A DNA stretch of 64,000 bases from JAUIAI01 sp050633665 (GTDB lineage: Bacteria > Pseudomonadota > Gammaproteobacteria > Burkholderiales > Burkholderiaceae_E), in the NCBI GenBank assembly GCA_050633665.1, contig JBOEGY010000001.1, positions 62,001-126,000 of the forward strand. The letters are read 5' to 3'. The notes beneath the pieces are model-generated. The model did not search any database. It was not told the DNA's origin and worked only from the letters and a program-made list of their open reading frames with translations. The position numbers and the translations under genes are program-made. Each line of letters begins with the position of its first letter. Positions within the stretch are counted from its first letter, which is position 1. Positions 44,842-53,814 of this stretch are shown here, one piece after another.

Positions 44842-45354
44842 ATGTCCGCTTCCAGTCCTCCGCTTTCCTTTGGTTTCATGCGGCGCCATCCGGCGCACTT
44901 GCTCGCGCTCGGGTTCGGTTCGGGGCTGTCTCCAGTAGCGCCGGGAACGGCTGGAACGCTCGCGGGCTGGCTGACTTTTACGGTGTTAAATCTGTGGCTG
45001 ACTGACTGGCTGTGGGCGCTGATCTGCCTGCTTGGCTTCCCGTTGGGAGTCTGGTGCAGTCAGAAGGTCATTGACGAGTTGCAGGTTCATGACCACCCGG
45101 GCATTGTCTGGGACGAAATCCTGGCTTTCTGGCTGGTGCTCTGGGTTGCCTGGCCCATTGCAACCGGATGGATTGAGCAGCTGGTTTTATTTGGATTGTT
45201 CAGGTTTTTCGATGCAGTGAAACCAATGCCGATCAGCTGGCTCGATAAAAACGTAAAAGGCGGATTCGGAGTAATGGTGGATGATCTGGCTGCAGCGGTA
45301 GCCACCCTTTTTGTTTATGCGTTGGGCTTTTGCCTTCTGGCCGGTGGAGAATGA
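44842..45354 (+). CDS. pgpA: Phosphatidylglycerophosphatase A
   Basis: 170 residues with several membrane segments. Motifs GSGLSPVAPGTAGTLAG, DHPGIVWDEI and KPMPISWLDKNVKGGFGVMVDDLAA match PgpA. It dephosphorylates phosphatidylglycerol phosphate in the inner membrane. Stop and next start overlap as ATGA. Confidence 0.96.
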   Translation: MSASSPPLSFGFMRRHPAHLLALGFGSGLSPVAPGTAGTLAGWLTFTVLNLWLTDWLWALICLLGFPLGVWCSQKVIDELQVHDHPGIVWDEILAFWLVLWVAWPIATGWIEQLVLFGLFRFFDAVKPMPISWLDKNVKGGFGVMVDDLAAAVATLFVYALGFCLLAGGE

Positions 45355-45902
45355 TGTCGAATTCGTTTGATGAGCTTGATGCCGTGGCGGCCGAGCTGGG
45401 GGCCCTGGCGGCTGAACAGGATATGCTGCTGACAACCGCTGAGTCGTGCACCGGCGGCGGCATTGCCAGGGCACTGACCGAAACTGCCGGCTCGAGTAAC
45501 TGGTTCGACCGGGCTTTTATTACCTACAGCAACGAAGCCAAGAACCAGATGCTGAATGTGCCCGAGGCCTTGATTGCCACTCACGGGGCGGTCAGCGAAC
45601 CCGTCGCGCTGGCGATGGCTCGTGGCGCCCTGGCCAACAGCCAGGCACGTTTGGCCGTGGCGGTGACTGGCGTGGCCGGACCGGGCGGCGGATCGGCTGA
45701 AAAACCTGTTGGGACAGTCTGGTTTGGCTGGGGCTGGCGCGATCCCAATGGCCATACCCGTCTGGTCAGTGAGCGGGTAAGGTTTGATGGTGATAGATCA
45801 GAGGTACGATTGCGCACTGGCTTGCACGGGCTGAAGCGGCTGCTCAATACCCTGTCCGAAAACCCTTCGGAGCCAGCGCTGGCACTAGATTGGCGGGCGT
45901 GA
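45351..45902 (+). CDS. pncC: Nicotinamide-nucleotide amidase (CinA C-terminal domain)
   Basis: About 183 residues. TAESCTGGGIARALTETAGSSNWFDRAFITYSNEAK and GVAGPGGGSAEKPVGTVWFG are the PncC signatures. It deamidates NMN in pyridine nucleotide recycling. Adjacent ATG codons lie at 45351 and 45354, and the second is better spaced from GGTGGAGA. Position before recA is conserved. Confidence 0.95.
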   Translation: MMSNSFDELDAVAAELGALAAEQDMLLTTAESCTGGGIARALTETAGSSNWFDRAFITYSNEAKNQMLNVPEALIATHGAVSEPVALAMARGALANSQARLAVAVTGVAGPGGGSAEKPVGTVWFGWGWRDPNGHTRLVSERVRFDGDRSEVRLRTGLHGLKRLLNTLSENPSEPALALDWRA

Positions 45903-45953
45903 TTTCGACCAGATTCTGTTTCGAGGGTTAAGACTGGTGGCTAAAACACCAGG

Positions 45954-45986
45954 CTGATTGTTTATACAGTGTTTGCGTGCCATAAT
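45954..45986 (+). promoter_or_regulatory. LexA box and promoter of recA
   Basis: CTGATTGTTTATACAG (45954-45969) matches the E. coli LexA consensus CTGT-N8-ACAG with one change. It overlaps a promoter with TTGTTT at 45958-45963, a 17-bp spacer, and CATAAT at 45981-45986. LexA binding would block the -35 box, the classical SOS arrangement. Confidence 0.85.
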
Positions 45987-46080
45987 CCTGTTATGTCATC
46001 AAAGCCAAACGGGGGCTGCGCTAATGAGTCTGGGAAAAAAGGCCAACAACGGAAACGTTAATAACGACAAGGTCATCAAC

Positions 46081-47127
46081 ATGAACGATGCTAAGAAATC
46101 TGACCGCGATAAGGCACTTTCCGCCGCGCTGTCGCAAATTGAGAAACAGTTTGGCAAAGGCTCAGTGATGCGTCTTGCCGACGGCGAAGTCGTCGCCGAC
46201 ATCGAGGCCGTTTCAACCGGCTCACTCGGGCTGGACGTCGCTCTGGGTATTGGCGGTCTGCCGCGCGGACGGGTTGTCGAGATTTACGGGCCGGAATCTT
46301 CTGGCAAAACCACGCTGACCTTGCAAGTTATTGCCGAAATGCAAAAGCTGGGCGGTACGGCAGCATTTATCGACGCCGAGCATGCGCTCGATTCTCAGTA
46401 TGCCGCCAAACTGGGGGTTAACCTCGACGATCTGCTGATTTCTCAGCCAGACACGGGCGAGCAGGCACTTGAGATCACCGACGCTCTGGTTCGTTCCGGC
46501 TCGGTTGACCTGATTGTCATTGACTCGGTTGCCGCGCTGACGCCACGCGCTGAAATCGAAGGTGACATGGGCGACTCCCTGCCAGGTCTGCAGGCCCGGC
46601 TGATGTCACAAGCCCTGCGCAAGCTGACCGGCAGCATCAAGCGAACCAATTGTCTGGTGATTTTCATTAACCAGATTCGCATGAAAATCGGTGTGATGTT
46701 CGGTAGCCCTGAGACCACTACTGGCGGAAATGCCCTTAAATTCTATTGTTCTGTTCGTCTCGATATCCGCCGGATTGGTTCGATCAAAAAGGGCGACGAA
46801 GTGGTTGGCAATGAAACCCGGGTCAAAGTCGTCAAGAACAAGGTTGCACCGCCATTCAAGATGGCCGAATTCGACATTCTTTATGGTGAAGGAACCTCGC
46901 GCGAAGGCGAGTTGCTCGATATGGGTTCCAGTATTGGTATCGTCGATAAAGCTGGCGCCTGGTATAGCTACAACGGCGACCGAGTCGGCCAGGGTAAAGA
47001 CAATGCCCGCGAATTTCTGCGTGAGCACCCGGAAATGGCGATGGAAATCGAAAATCGGGTGCGTGAACATCATGGCGTGAAGCCCCGTGGTGGTGCATCA
47101 GCTGACGAGCAGGAAAAAGCGGCTTAA
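46081..47127 (+). CDS. recA: Recombinase RecA
   Basis: 348 residues from the ATG at 46081, the usual RecA length. Walker A is GPESSGKTT, with LIVIDSVAALTPRAEIEGDMGD for Walker B and loop L1. It drives homologous recombination and SOS induction. An in-frame ATG at 46024 would add a non-conserved 19-residue leader; AAGG 8 nt before 46081 favours the shorter form. The LexA box upstream predicts damage induction. Confidence 0.98.
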   Translation: MNDAKKSDRDKALSAALSQIEKQFGKGSVMRLADGEVVADIEAVSTGSLGLDVALGIGGLPRGRVVEIYGPESSGKTTLTLQVIAEMQKLGGTAAFIDAEHALDSQYAAKLGVNLDDLLISQPDTGEQALEITDALVRSGSVDLIVIDSVAALTPRAEIEGDMGDSLPGLQARLMSQALRKLTGSIKRTNCLVIFINQIRMKIGVMFGSPETTTGGNALKFYCSVRLDIRRIGSIKKGDEVVGNETRVKVVKNKVAPPFKMAEFDILYGEGTSREGELLDMGSSIGIVDKAGAWYSYNGDRVGQGKDNAREFLREHPEMAMEIENRVREHHGVKPRGGASADEQEKAA

Positions 47128-47158
47128 GCGGCATAAAGCAGCAATCAAAGTGGAGACC

Positions 47159-47725
47159 ATGTCGAGCCGTCCGAGCAGCAGCATGAACGATGATTCGAGC
47201 GCCTCTCAAGAGGCGCTCGGCATCGACGGGCCGGGCTACCGGGTTGAATCCCCGATGGCTTGCGCTGACCAGATCAAACGGCTCAGGTCGCGTTTGCTCA
47301 GACTGCTGTCCCGGCGTGAATACAGCCAGCATGAGCTTCGCAACCGCCTGTTAGCGCCGTCGCGCAAAGATGGTTCCCGCGCCAACCCGGTTGCGGTCGA
47401 GGAGGCAATCTTATGGGCTGCAGACTGTGATCTGCAAAGCGATGAGCGGTTTGTCGAGGCGCTCATTCGCCGTAGCAGCCCGCGCCACGGGCTGAGCAAA
47501 ATTCGGGCCCAACTCAAAGTCCACAAGATCGACCCAGAACTGATCAATACCTCTTTGACCGGCCTGCATGAGAGCGAATTCAATCGCGCCCAGGCATTGT
47601 GGGAAGGGCGGTTTGGGGTCAAGCCAGCCTCCGAGCGCGAGAAAGCCAGGCAGTTCCGGTTTCTGCTGAGCCGGGGGTTTCGCAATGAAACCGTTTTGCA
47701 GGTTTTACGCGGAGTGCAGCGCTAG
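47159..47725 (+). CDS. recX: Regulatory protein RecX
   Basis: 188 residues. Helical repeats typical of RecX are seen: LLRLLSRREYSQHELRNRL, then SRGFRNETVLQVL at the end. It limits RecA filament growth. It follows recA by 31 bp with GGAG before the ATG. The N-terminal 40 residues are Ser-rich and not conserved. alaS, which often follows in this class, is absent. Confidence 0.92.
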   Translation: MSSRPSSSMNDDSSASQEALGIDGPGYRVESPMACADQIKRLRSRLLRLLSRREYSQHELRNRLLAPSRKDGSRANPVAVEEAILWAADCDLQSDERFVEALIRRSSPRHGLSKIRAQLKVHKIDPELINTSLTGLHESEFNRAQALWEGRFGVKPASEREKARQFRFLLSRGFRNETVLQVLRGVQR

Positions 47726-48079
47726 CGGGACGATCGCCCGAAAGTCGCCGCTCTGCATGCTAGACTCGCTGCCTATCAAGCGGCTGAGGTGCGGTGCAAC
47801 ATTTTTCGGGGAATAACCCGAAAGTGTTATCCCAAAGTCCTCGGTTGCATTCAGAGAAAGTCCGTTTGACTGTTGTTAGACGCATCCATGATCTGCTCAT
47901 ACCCTCGATCCAATCTTCCTCACCAGCTCCAATCCGAAGACGACAGGCGTAATGCCGCCAGGCGTTTGGGCTTGTTTGTTGTTGAATGAAGCGATTGCCG
48001 GGTATTTGATCCTCTCATGTCGGCATCCAGATTTACAAACAAGTTGCAATCTGGACGATCAGTTGCTTAAGGAAATGAA
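47726..48079 (+). other. 354-bp leader region before sucC
   Basis: No gene is seen. A short hairpin, TTCGGG (47811-47816) with CCCGAA (47823-47828), lies about 250 bp before sucC. Structured cis-regulatory RNAs have been described before sucA and sucC in Proteobacteria, but I cannot match this region to their consensus. The last bases hold AAGGAAATG, the ribosome binding site of sucC. Confidence 0.4.
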
Positions 48080-49246
48080 ATGAAAATTCATGAGTACCAG
48101 GGCAAGGAAATCCTGAAAAAGTACGGTGTTCCTGTCCCCCGTGGCATTCCCTGTTTTTCCGTTGAAGACGCCATGAAAGCGGCGGAATCCCTGGGCGGCC
48201 CGGTTTGGGTCGTGAAGGCTCAGATCCACGCTGGCGGGCGTGGCAAAGGCGGCGGCGTCAAAGTGGCAAAGTCGCTGGATGAAGTCAAGACTTATGCAAC
48301 TGACATTCTGGGGATGCAGCTTATTACCCACCAGACAGCCGCCGAAGGTCAATTGGTACGCCGTCTGCTGGTTGAAGAGGGCGCCGACATCCAGACTGAG
48401 TTGTATGTCGGCATTGTCGTTGATCGCGAGACACAGCTGGTCACGCTGATGGCCTCCAGCGAAGGCGGCATGGATATCGAGGAGGTTGCTGAAAACACCC
48501 CCGAGAAAATTCACAAGGTTTCAGTCAAGCCGGAGCAAGGTCTGACAGACGACCAGGCAGACAGCCTGGCCAGCAAGATCGGTATTCCCGAGGCTTCATT
48601 GCCGCAGGCCAGAAAAGTATTGCAAGGTCTGTATCAGGCTTTCTGGGACACAGATGCCAGCCTCGCCGAAATCAACCCGCTGATTCTGACTGGCGATGGC
48701 AAAGTCGTCGCCCTGGATGCCAAACTCAATTTCGATAGCAATGCCTTGTATCGTCATGCGGACATCGTCGAGATGCGCGACCTCGACGAAGAAGATCCTG
48801 CCGAAATCGAAGCGTCCAAGTTTGATCTGGCCTACATTCAACTGGACGGCAATATTGGCTGCCTGGTGAATGGTGCCGGGTTGGCAATGGCCACGATGGA
48901 TACGATCAAGTTGTTTGGTGGTGAGCCCGCCAACTTCCTTGATGTTGGGGGCGGCGCTACCACCGAAAAAGTGACTGAAGCATTCAAGATCATGCTTCGA
49001 AACCCCAACCTGAAAGCCATTCTCGTCAATATCTTTGGCGGCATCATGCGCTGTGACGTCATCGCGGAGGGCGTGATCGCAGCGTCAAAGGCGGTTGGCC
49101 TGAAGGTGCCACTTGTGGTCCGGATGAAAGGCACGAACGAAGATATTGGTAAGAAGATGCTGGCTGACTCCGGTCTGCCAATCATCGCCGCAAACACCAT
49201 GGGTGAAGCAGCCAAGCAAGTTGTTGCGGCCGCTGAAAAAGCCTGA
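48080..49246 (+). CDS. sucC: Succinyl-CoA synthetase beta subunit
   Basis: 388 residues. The MKIHEYQGKEILKKYGVPVPRG start, KAQIHAGGRGKGGGVKVA and the C-terminal FLDVGGGATTEKV and VNIFGGIMRCDVIAEG segments are diagnostic. The ATP-grasp domain binds the nucleotide. It forms the TCA cycle enzyme with SucD, whose gene follows by 33 bp. Confidence 0.98.
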   Translation: MKIHEYQGKEILKKYGVPVPRGIPCFSVEDAMKAAESLGGPVWVVKAQIHAGGRGKGGGVKVAKSLDEVKTYATDILGMQLITHQTAAEGQLVRRLLVEEGADIQTELYVGIVVDRETQLVTLMASSEGGMDIEEVAENTPEKIHKVSVKPEQGLTDDQADSLASKIGIPEASLPQARKVLQGLYQAFWDTDASLAEINPLILTGDGKVVALDAKLNFDSNALYRHADIVEMRDLDEEDPAEIEASKFDLAYIQLDGNIGCLVNGAGLAMATMDTIKLFGGEPANFLDVGGGATTEKVTEAFKIMLRNPNLKAILVNIFGGIMRCDVIAEGVIAASKAVGLKVPLVVRMKGTNEDIGKKMLADSGLPIIAANTMGEAAKQVVAAAEKA

Positions 49247-49279
49247 TTTTGACGAATAACTAGCAAAGGTCTTAAGTCG

Positions 49280-50161
49280 ATGAGCATCCTGATCAACAAG
49301 GACACAAAAGTCATGACCCAGGGCATGACTGGCAAAACAGGTCAGTTTCACACCCGTATGTGTCGTGACTACGCCAATGGCAAAGCCGCTTTCGTAGCCG
49401 GTGTACACCCCAAGAAAGCCGGGGCTGATTTTGAGGGAATTCCCATCTTTGGCACGGTCAAAGACGCTGCCAAGCAAACCGGTGCCACGGTATCGGTTAT
49501 TTACGTACCGCCTGCGGGTGCTGCGGGCGCAATCTGGGAGGCTGTTGAGGCTGACCTCGATCTCGTCGTCTGTATTACTGAGGGGATCCCGGTACGCGAC
49601 ATGATTGAAGTGCGTGAGCGTATGCGCGAGCGCAATAGCAAGACCGTCTTGCTCGGACCGAACTGCCCAGGCGTGATTACACCGGATGAGCTGAAAATCG
49701 GCATCATGCCTGGCCATATTCACAAGAAGGGCCGTATTGGCGTGATTTCCCGCTCCGGAACCCTGACCTATGAAGCGGTCGGGCAGTTGACCGACCTTGG
49801 CCTTGGTCAGTCTTCCGCGGTGGGTATTGGTGGCGATCCTGTCAACGGACTCAAGCACATTGAAGTGCTGAAGATGTTCAACGATGACCCGGAGACAGAT
49901 GCCGTGGTGATGATCGGTGAGATTGGCGGTAGCGACGAAGAACAGGCTGCACTTTGGGTCAAGGACAATATGTCAAAGCCGGTTGTTGGTTTCATCGCCG
50001 GCGTCACTGCGCCTCCGGGAAAGCGTATGGGTCATGCCGGCGCGATAATTTCGGGCGGCAAGGGCACAGCGCAGGAAAAACTCTCTGTTATGGAGAGCTG
50101 CGGCATCAAGGTGACCAAAGATCCTTCTGAAATGGGTTCGCTGCTGAAAAGTGTTCTGTAA
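49280..50161 (+). CDS. sucD: Succinyl-CoA synthetase alpha subunit
   Basis: 293 residues. CoA-binding MTQGMTGKTGQFHT and the active phosphohistidine loop GHAGAIISGGKG are intact. AAAGG precedes the ATG. No sucAB genes lie upstream. Confidence 0.98.
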   Translation: MSILINKDTKVMTQGMTGKTGQFHTRMCRDYANGKAAFVAGVHPKKAGADFEGIPIFGTVKDAAKQTGATVSVIYVPPAGAAGAIWEAVEADLDLVVCITEGIPVRDMIEVRERMRERNSKTVLLGPNCPGVITPDELKIGIMPGHIHKKGRIGVISRSGTLTYEAVGQLTDLGLGQSSAVGIGGDPVNGLKHIEVLKMFNDDPETDAVVMIGEIGGSDEEQAALWVKDNMSKPVVGFIAGVTAPPGKRMGHAGAIISGGKGTAQEKLSVMESCGIKVTKDPSEMGSLLKSVL

Positions 50162-50270
50162 GCGTCGCTATCAGATTTAATGCGGTAATTCGGGCCGGTA
50201 TGCGTTTTCGCAGCCGGCCCGACTAACGTCGGCGTTTCTGTCGGACCGGCGAGAAACGGAGATTCACTCT

Positions 50271-50984
50271 TTGCTCGAATTATTCGTCAACCTGAATTGG
50301 GCCGCAGTGGGGCAGATCATCATGATCGACATCCTGCTTGGCGGTGACAATGCAGTCGTCATTGCGCTGGCTTGCCGCAACCTGCCGGCGAATCTGCGCA
50401 CCAAGGGCATTGTGTATGGCACGATCGGTGCGATCGCCATACGCGTCGTTCTGATCATCTTTGCGGTGTCCCTGCTTACACTGCCGTATTTGAAGATTAT
50501 CGGCGGCCTCCTGCTGCTCTGGATCGGGATCAAACTGCTGATGCCTGAGCCAGAGGAGGAACACCGGGGCCTGGATGGCGGCTCCAGTCTGATGACGGCC
50601 GTAAAAACGGTAGTCGTGGCTGACCTCGTGATGAGCATTGATAACGTGATCGGCATCGCCGGAGCGGCACAGGGAGCGGCCACCGAGCATCAGACCGGAT
50701 TGATCATCTTCGGGTTACTGGTCAGCATCCCGATCATTGTCTTTGGGAGTCGGTTTGTATTGATCCTGATAGAGCGGTTTCCACTGGTGGTTATGGCCGG
50801 TGGTGCATTGCTGGGCTGGATTGCAGGCGGCATGATGATCACCGATGTTGCGTTGATTCCCTGGTTCGGCCCGGACCTCTCGCAATACGCGCTTGTCGCT
50901 TCAATTGTTGGTGCCGCCGTGGTTCTGATTGTCCCGAAACTGCTGTCGTCTGGCCGTTTGGCGGAGTCCGAGCGCCGTTCGTGA
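50271..50984 (+). CDS. TerC-family membrane protein
   Basis: 237 residues from a TTG start, with about seven membrane spans. The conserved acidic motifs are MIDILLGGDNAVVIALACR and VVADLVMSIDNVIGIAG. TerC relatives export or handle metal ions, often manganese. The gene often follows sucCD in Gamma- and Betaproteobacteria. A GC-rich stem (50194-50221) lies in the 109-bp gap but I see no yybP-ykoY riboswitch. Confidence 0.88.
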   Translation: MLELFVNLNWAAVGQIIMIDILLGGDNAVVIALACRNLPANLRTKGIVYGTIGAIAIRVVLIIFAVSLLTLPYLKIIGGLLLLWIGIKLLMPEPEEEHRGLDGGSSLMTAVKTVVVADLVMSIDNVIGIAGAAQGAATEHQTGLIIFGLLVSIPIIVFGSRFVLILIERFPLVVMAGGALLGWIAGGMMITDVALIPWFGPDLSQYALVASIVGAAVVLIVPKLLSSGRLAESERRS

Positions 50985-51187
50985 AGCAATGACTTAGATT
51001 TGTCCGCTGGCATCGCTACGCTTCGTGAGATGCCAAATCCGGAAACATTTTTGCTCCGTAATTGCCTGGTAACCCAGGCCGCTTGCGGGCCACTATCCAC
51101 CGCCGCTGTCTCGGGCGATCAGTGTTCCTATGCTGATCCTTCGGGCATTGGTACTGCCGGCTTGTGCGCATTTCCGGAGATTTGGTA

Positions 51188-51826
51188 GTGGAAGCAGAGA
51201 CGACTATTTCGCCAGCGGCTCTGTCGCCGGTACTTGAGCTCAGTCAATCGGTAACGCTGATAGTCCGGCTTGCCGACGGCTCCGATGTGCGCGAAATCAA
51301 GCTGGCCAGGCCGGCAATTCTGATTGGTCGGCGCTCGCTGAATGATGTGGCGCTGGATGACCTGACTGTTAGCGGTCAGCATGCTGAAATCGTGCAGCAA
51401 GGTGACGGTTTTGAGGTCAGGGACCTTGGTAGTCGCAATGGGACTTATGTAGACGGCGAGCTGGTCACCAGTGCAACGCTGAAACCGGGGTCGGTGATTC
51501 AGACCGGCATCTACCGGATCGAATTCCAAATTGACCCCGTCAAGGCGCCCCGGGCCTCATCTGAAGAGCAGGTTGGCGTGCTGGAGTATCTGACGGGCGG
51601 TATGCGCGGGATAAAACAACGCCTTGAACAACCTATTGTTCGGGTCAGTGCCAGCGGACAGGTAGTTGTGGTTTCGCGTCGCAAGACAGGCTATTTTGTG
51701 ACCCACCTGGAAGGCTTGAACCGGCCGTTGTTAAACGGGCGTTCGGTCAGCAACCGGGCGGTAGCCCTGAATCACGACGACGTGCTGGAGATGAATTCGA
51801 CGCGGATTCGATTCCGCTTGCTCTGA
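51188..51826 (+). CDS. FHA-domain protein
   Basis: 212 residues from a GTG with GGAGA 7 nt upstream. The first FHA domain (about residues 35-100) shows LIGRRSLNDVALDD, the phosphothreonine-binding SGQHAEI and SRNGTYVDG. A second, less conserved FHA-like half (about 145-212) ends with HDDVLEMNSTRIRF. It has no membrane segment. It should bind a phosphothreonine partner in the cytoplasm. It shares one base with the cyclase start, so the two proteins are likely made together, perhaps with the FHA protein as an input to the cyclase. Confidence 0.88.
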   Translation: MEAETTISPAALSPVLELSQSVTLIVRLADGSDVREIKLARPAILIGRRSLNDVALDDLTVSGQHAEIVQQGDGFEVRDLGSRNGTYVDGELVTSATLKPGSVIQTGIYRIEFQIDPVKAPRASSEEQVGVLEYLTGGMRGIKQRLEQPIVRVSASGQVVVVSRRKTGYFVTHLEGLNRPLLNGRSVSNRAVALNHDDVLEMNSTRIRFRLL

Positions 51827-53814
51827 TGAACGACCGGCAGGCCGATGGGCTGCGATGGCTGCGAGTTTTCGTTGGTATTGCGATCTGTCTGGCATTCGGT
51901 TTCATGCAGTGGCGCGCACTGCCTACCGATGGTCTTTCCACCGCAGACCGTTTTCTCTACGACGCCAGGCTGCGCGTTGCGCCAGCAAAAGATGTCCCTC
52001 CAGTGGTTATCGTGGACATTGATGAAGCCAGTCTTGCCAAGATAGGGCGCTGGCCTTGGTCGCGTGGTCAAATGGCCACTCTGGCAACGAATATTCTGGA
52101 TCAAGGCAAAGCCTCCGTACTGGGGTTTGATGTTGTTTTTGCTGATCCGGTGAAGGCAGATCCCGAAGGAGATCAGGCATTTGCAGACGCGATTGCCGGC
52201 CGCCCGGTCGTGCTGGGCTATTACTTTACGAGTGACCGGGGCGGGCTGACCCATGGTGAACTGCCGCCGCCGGCGTTTGAGGCGAATCACCTCGATCCGG
52301 AAACGTCGCGACTGGTCTGGAACGGTTTTGGCGCCAATCTACCGGTGATTCAACAGGCAGCTGGAGACGCCGGGTTTTTCAATCCGCGACTTGATCCTGA
52401 CGGTGTGACGCGTTCATTGCCATTACTGACCGAATACGACGGTCAAATCTACGAATCGCTTGCGGTTCGGCTTTTGCGAAAATATCTGAATAATTCGGTG
52501 CTCGCGATGAGTTATTCAGAGGTCCGGATAGCCGGTGATCGTGGTGCGGTTGATTTGCCTTTGTCTGAAGGCCTGACAGCGCTGATTCCTTTTACCGGCC
52601 CGCGCGAAGATGGTGAGCCAAGCTACACCTATATATCGGCTGCGAATGTGCTGGACGGGAGTGCTGATTTTTCGGCGTTCGAAGACAAGATTGTCCTGAT
52701 CGGCACTACCGCGCCGGGTCTGAGCGATTTACGGGCGACTCCTATTAGCGAGAATATGCCCGGGGTGGAAGTGCATGCCACGCTGATCAGCGGTGCGCTC
52801 GACCAGCGCCTGCTGGCACGTTTGCCGGAAGGCAACCTGATTGCCACGCTTGCGATTCTGTTGATTGGTGGCTTATTTGCGGTTGCCGCGCCCAGAGCCG
52901 GCGCATTTGGCGTTGTGCTGGCGACCTGTACATCGGCCGGCGCGCTGTTCGTCTGGAATGTAGTGGCTTTTGTTCACCTGGGTTGGGTGTTGCCGCTGGC
53001 GGCATCTCTCCTTACCATTCTGATGATTGGCCTGTTTAATCTGGCTTCGGGCTATGCCATTGAAGGCCGGGCCCGTCGTGCGGTGGTTGATTTGTTTTCC
53101 GAGTATGTTTCACCGGAAGTGGTCGACAAAATGGCCCGTGACCCGTTGAACTATCACGGCGACATTAGTGTTGACCGCGAGTTGACTGTCATGTTTGCAG
53201 ATATTCGAGGATTTACCCGGATAGCCGAGAAGATGCCACCAGAGATTCTGCGCGAATACCTCAATGAAGTGCTGACCGATCTGACTGAGTGCATCTATCG
53301 CTACCACGGGACGGTAGACAAATACATGGGTGATGCTGTGATGGCTTTCTGGGGCGCGCCAGTCGAAGATCCGGATCATGCCGAAAAAGCAGTTTGCGCT
53401 GCGATTGATATGCAGGAAGCTGTCAAACGTTTGTCAGAACGTTTTGTCGCGCGAGGGTTTCCGCCGGTTTCGATCGGTGTTGGCATCAACACTGGTGTCG
53501 TGCGCGTCGGTGACATGGGTTCAAAGCTGCGCCGTGCCTATACCGTCATTGGCGATGCCGTTAACCTGGCTTCCCGCCTTGAGGCGCTGACCAAACACTA
53601 TCGAATTCCCATTATTGTCGGCGAAGCGACCCGTGAAAGTTGCCCGGTTCGTCAGTTCGAACCGATTGATACAGTTGTGGTGACGGGGCGACAGGGCGCA
53701 GTGCAGATATTCGCGCCTAGCGAGACCGTATCCGTTACTCGTCCGTTACCGGTGCCTGTTATTACCCCACGCTCTACCAGGAAGGCTGATGAAGCTGAAA
53801 GTACTGGGGTGTAG
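51826..53814 (+). CDS. CHASE2-domain class III adenylate cyclase
   Basis: 662 residues. One N-terminal span is followed by a periplasmic CHASE2 sensor (about 40-340), then three closely spaced spans (about 342-415) and a cytoplasmic class III cyclase domain. Catalytic residues can be read: metal Asp459 (FADIRGF) and Asp503 (YMGDAVM), purine-specifying Lys499 and Thr573 (AYTVIGD), and the Asn/Arg of VNLASR. Lys/Thr at these sites indicates ATP rather than GTP, so cAMP is the expected product. The gene overlaps its phosphodiesterase neighbour by 26 bp. Confidence 0.93.
   Translation: MNDRQADGLRWLRVFVGIAICLAFGFMQWRALPTDGLSTADRFLYDARLRVAPAKDVPPVVIVDIDEASLAKIGRWPWSRGQMATLATNILDQGKASVLGFDVVFADPVKADPEGDQAFADAIAGRPVVLGYYFTSDRGGLTHGELPPPAFEANHLDPETSRLVWNGFGANLPVIQQAAGDAGFFNPRLDPDGVTRSLPLLTEYDGQIYESLAVRLLRKYLNNSVLAMSYSEVRIAGDRGAVDLPLSEGLTALIPFTGPREDGEPSYTYISAANVLDGSADFSAFEDKIVLIGTTAPGLSDLRATPISENMPGVEVHATLISGALDQRLLARLPEGNLIATLAILLIGGLFAVAAPRAGAFGVVLATCTSAGALFVWNVVAFVHLGWVLPLAASLLTILMIGLFNLASGYAIEGRARRAVVDLFSEYVSPEVVDKMARDPLNYHGDISVDRELTVMFADIRGFTRIAEKMPPEILREYLNEVLTDLTECIYRYHGTVDKYMGDAVMAFWGAPVEDPDHAEKAVCAAIDMQEAVKRLSERFVARGFPPVSIGVGINTGVVRVGDMGSKLRRAYTVIGDAVNLASRLEALTKHYRIPIIVGEATRESCPVRQFEPIDTVVVTGRQGAVQIFAPSETVSVTRPLPVPVITPRSTRKADEAESTGV

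Noticed and set aside
50162..50270. yybP-ykoY manganese riboswitch before the TerC-family gene
   Set aside because: The gap is only 109 bp with one GC-rich stem; the conserved loop sequences of that riboswitch are not seen.
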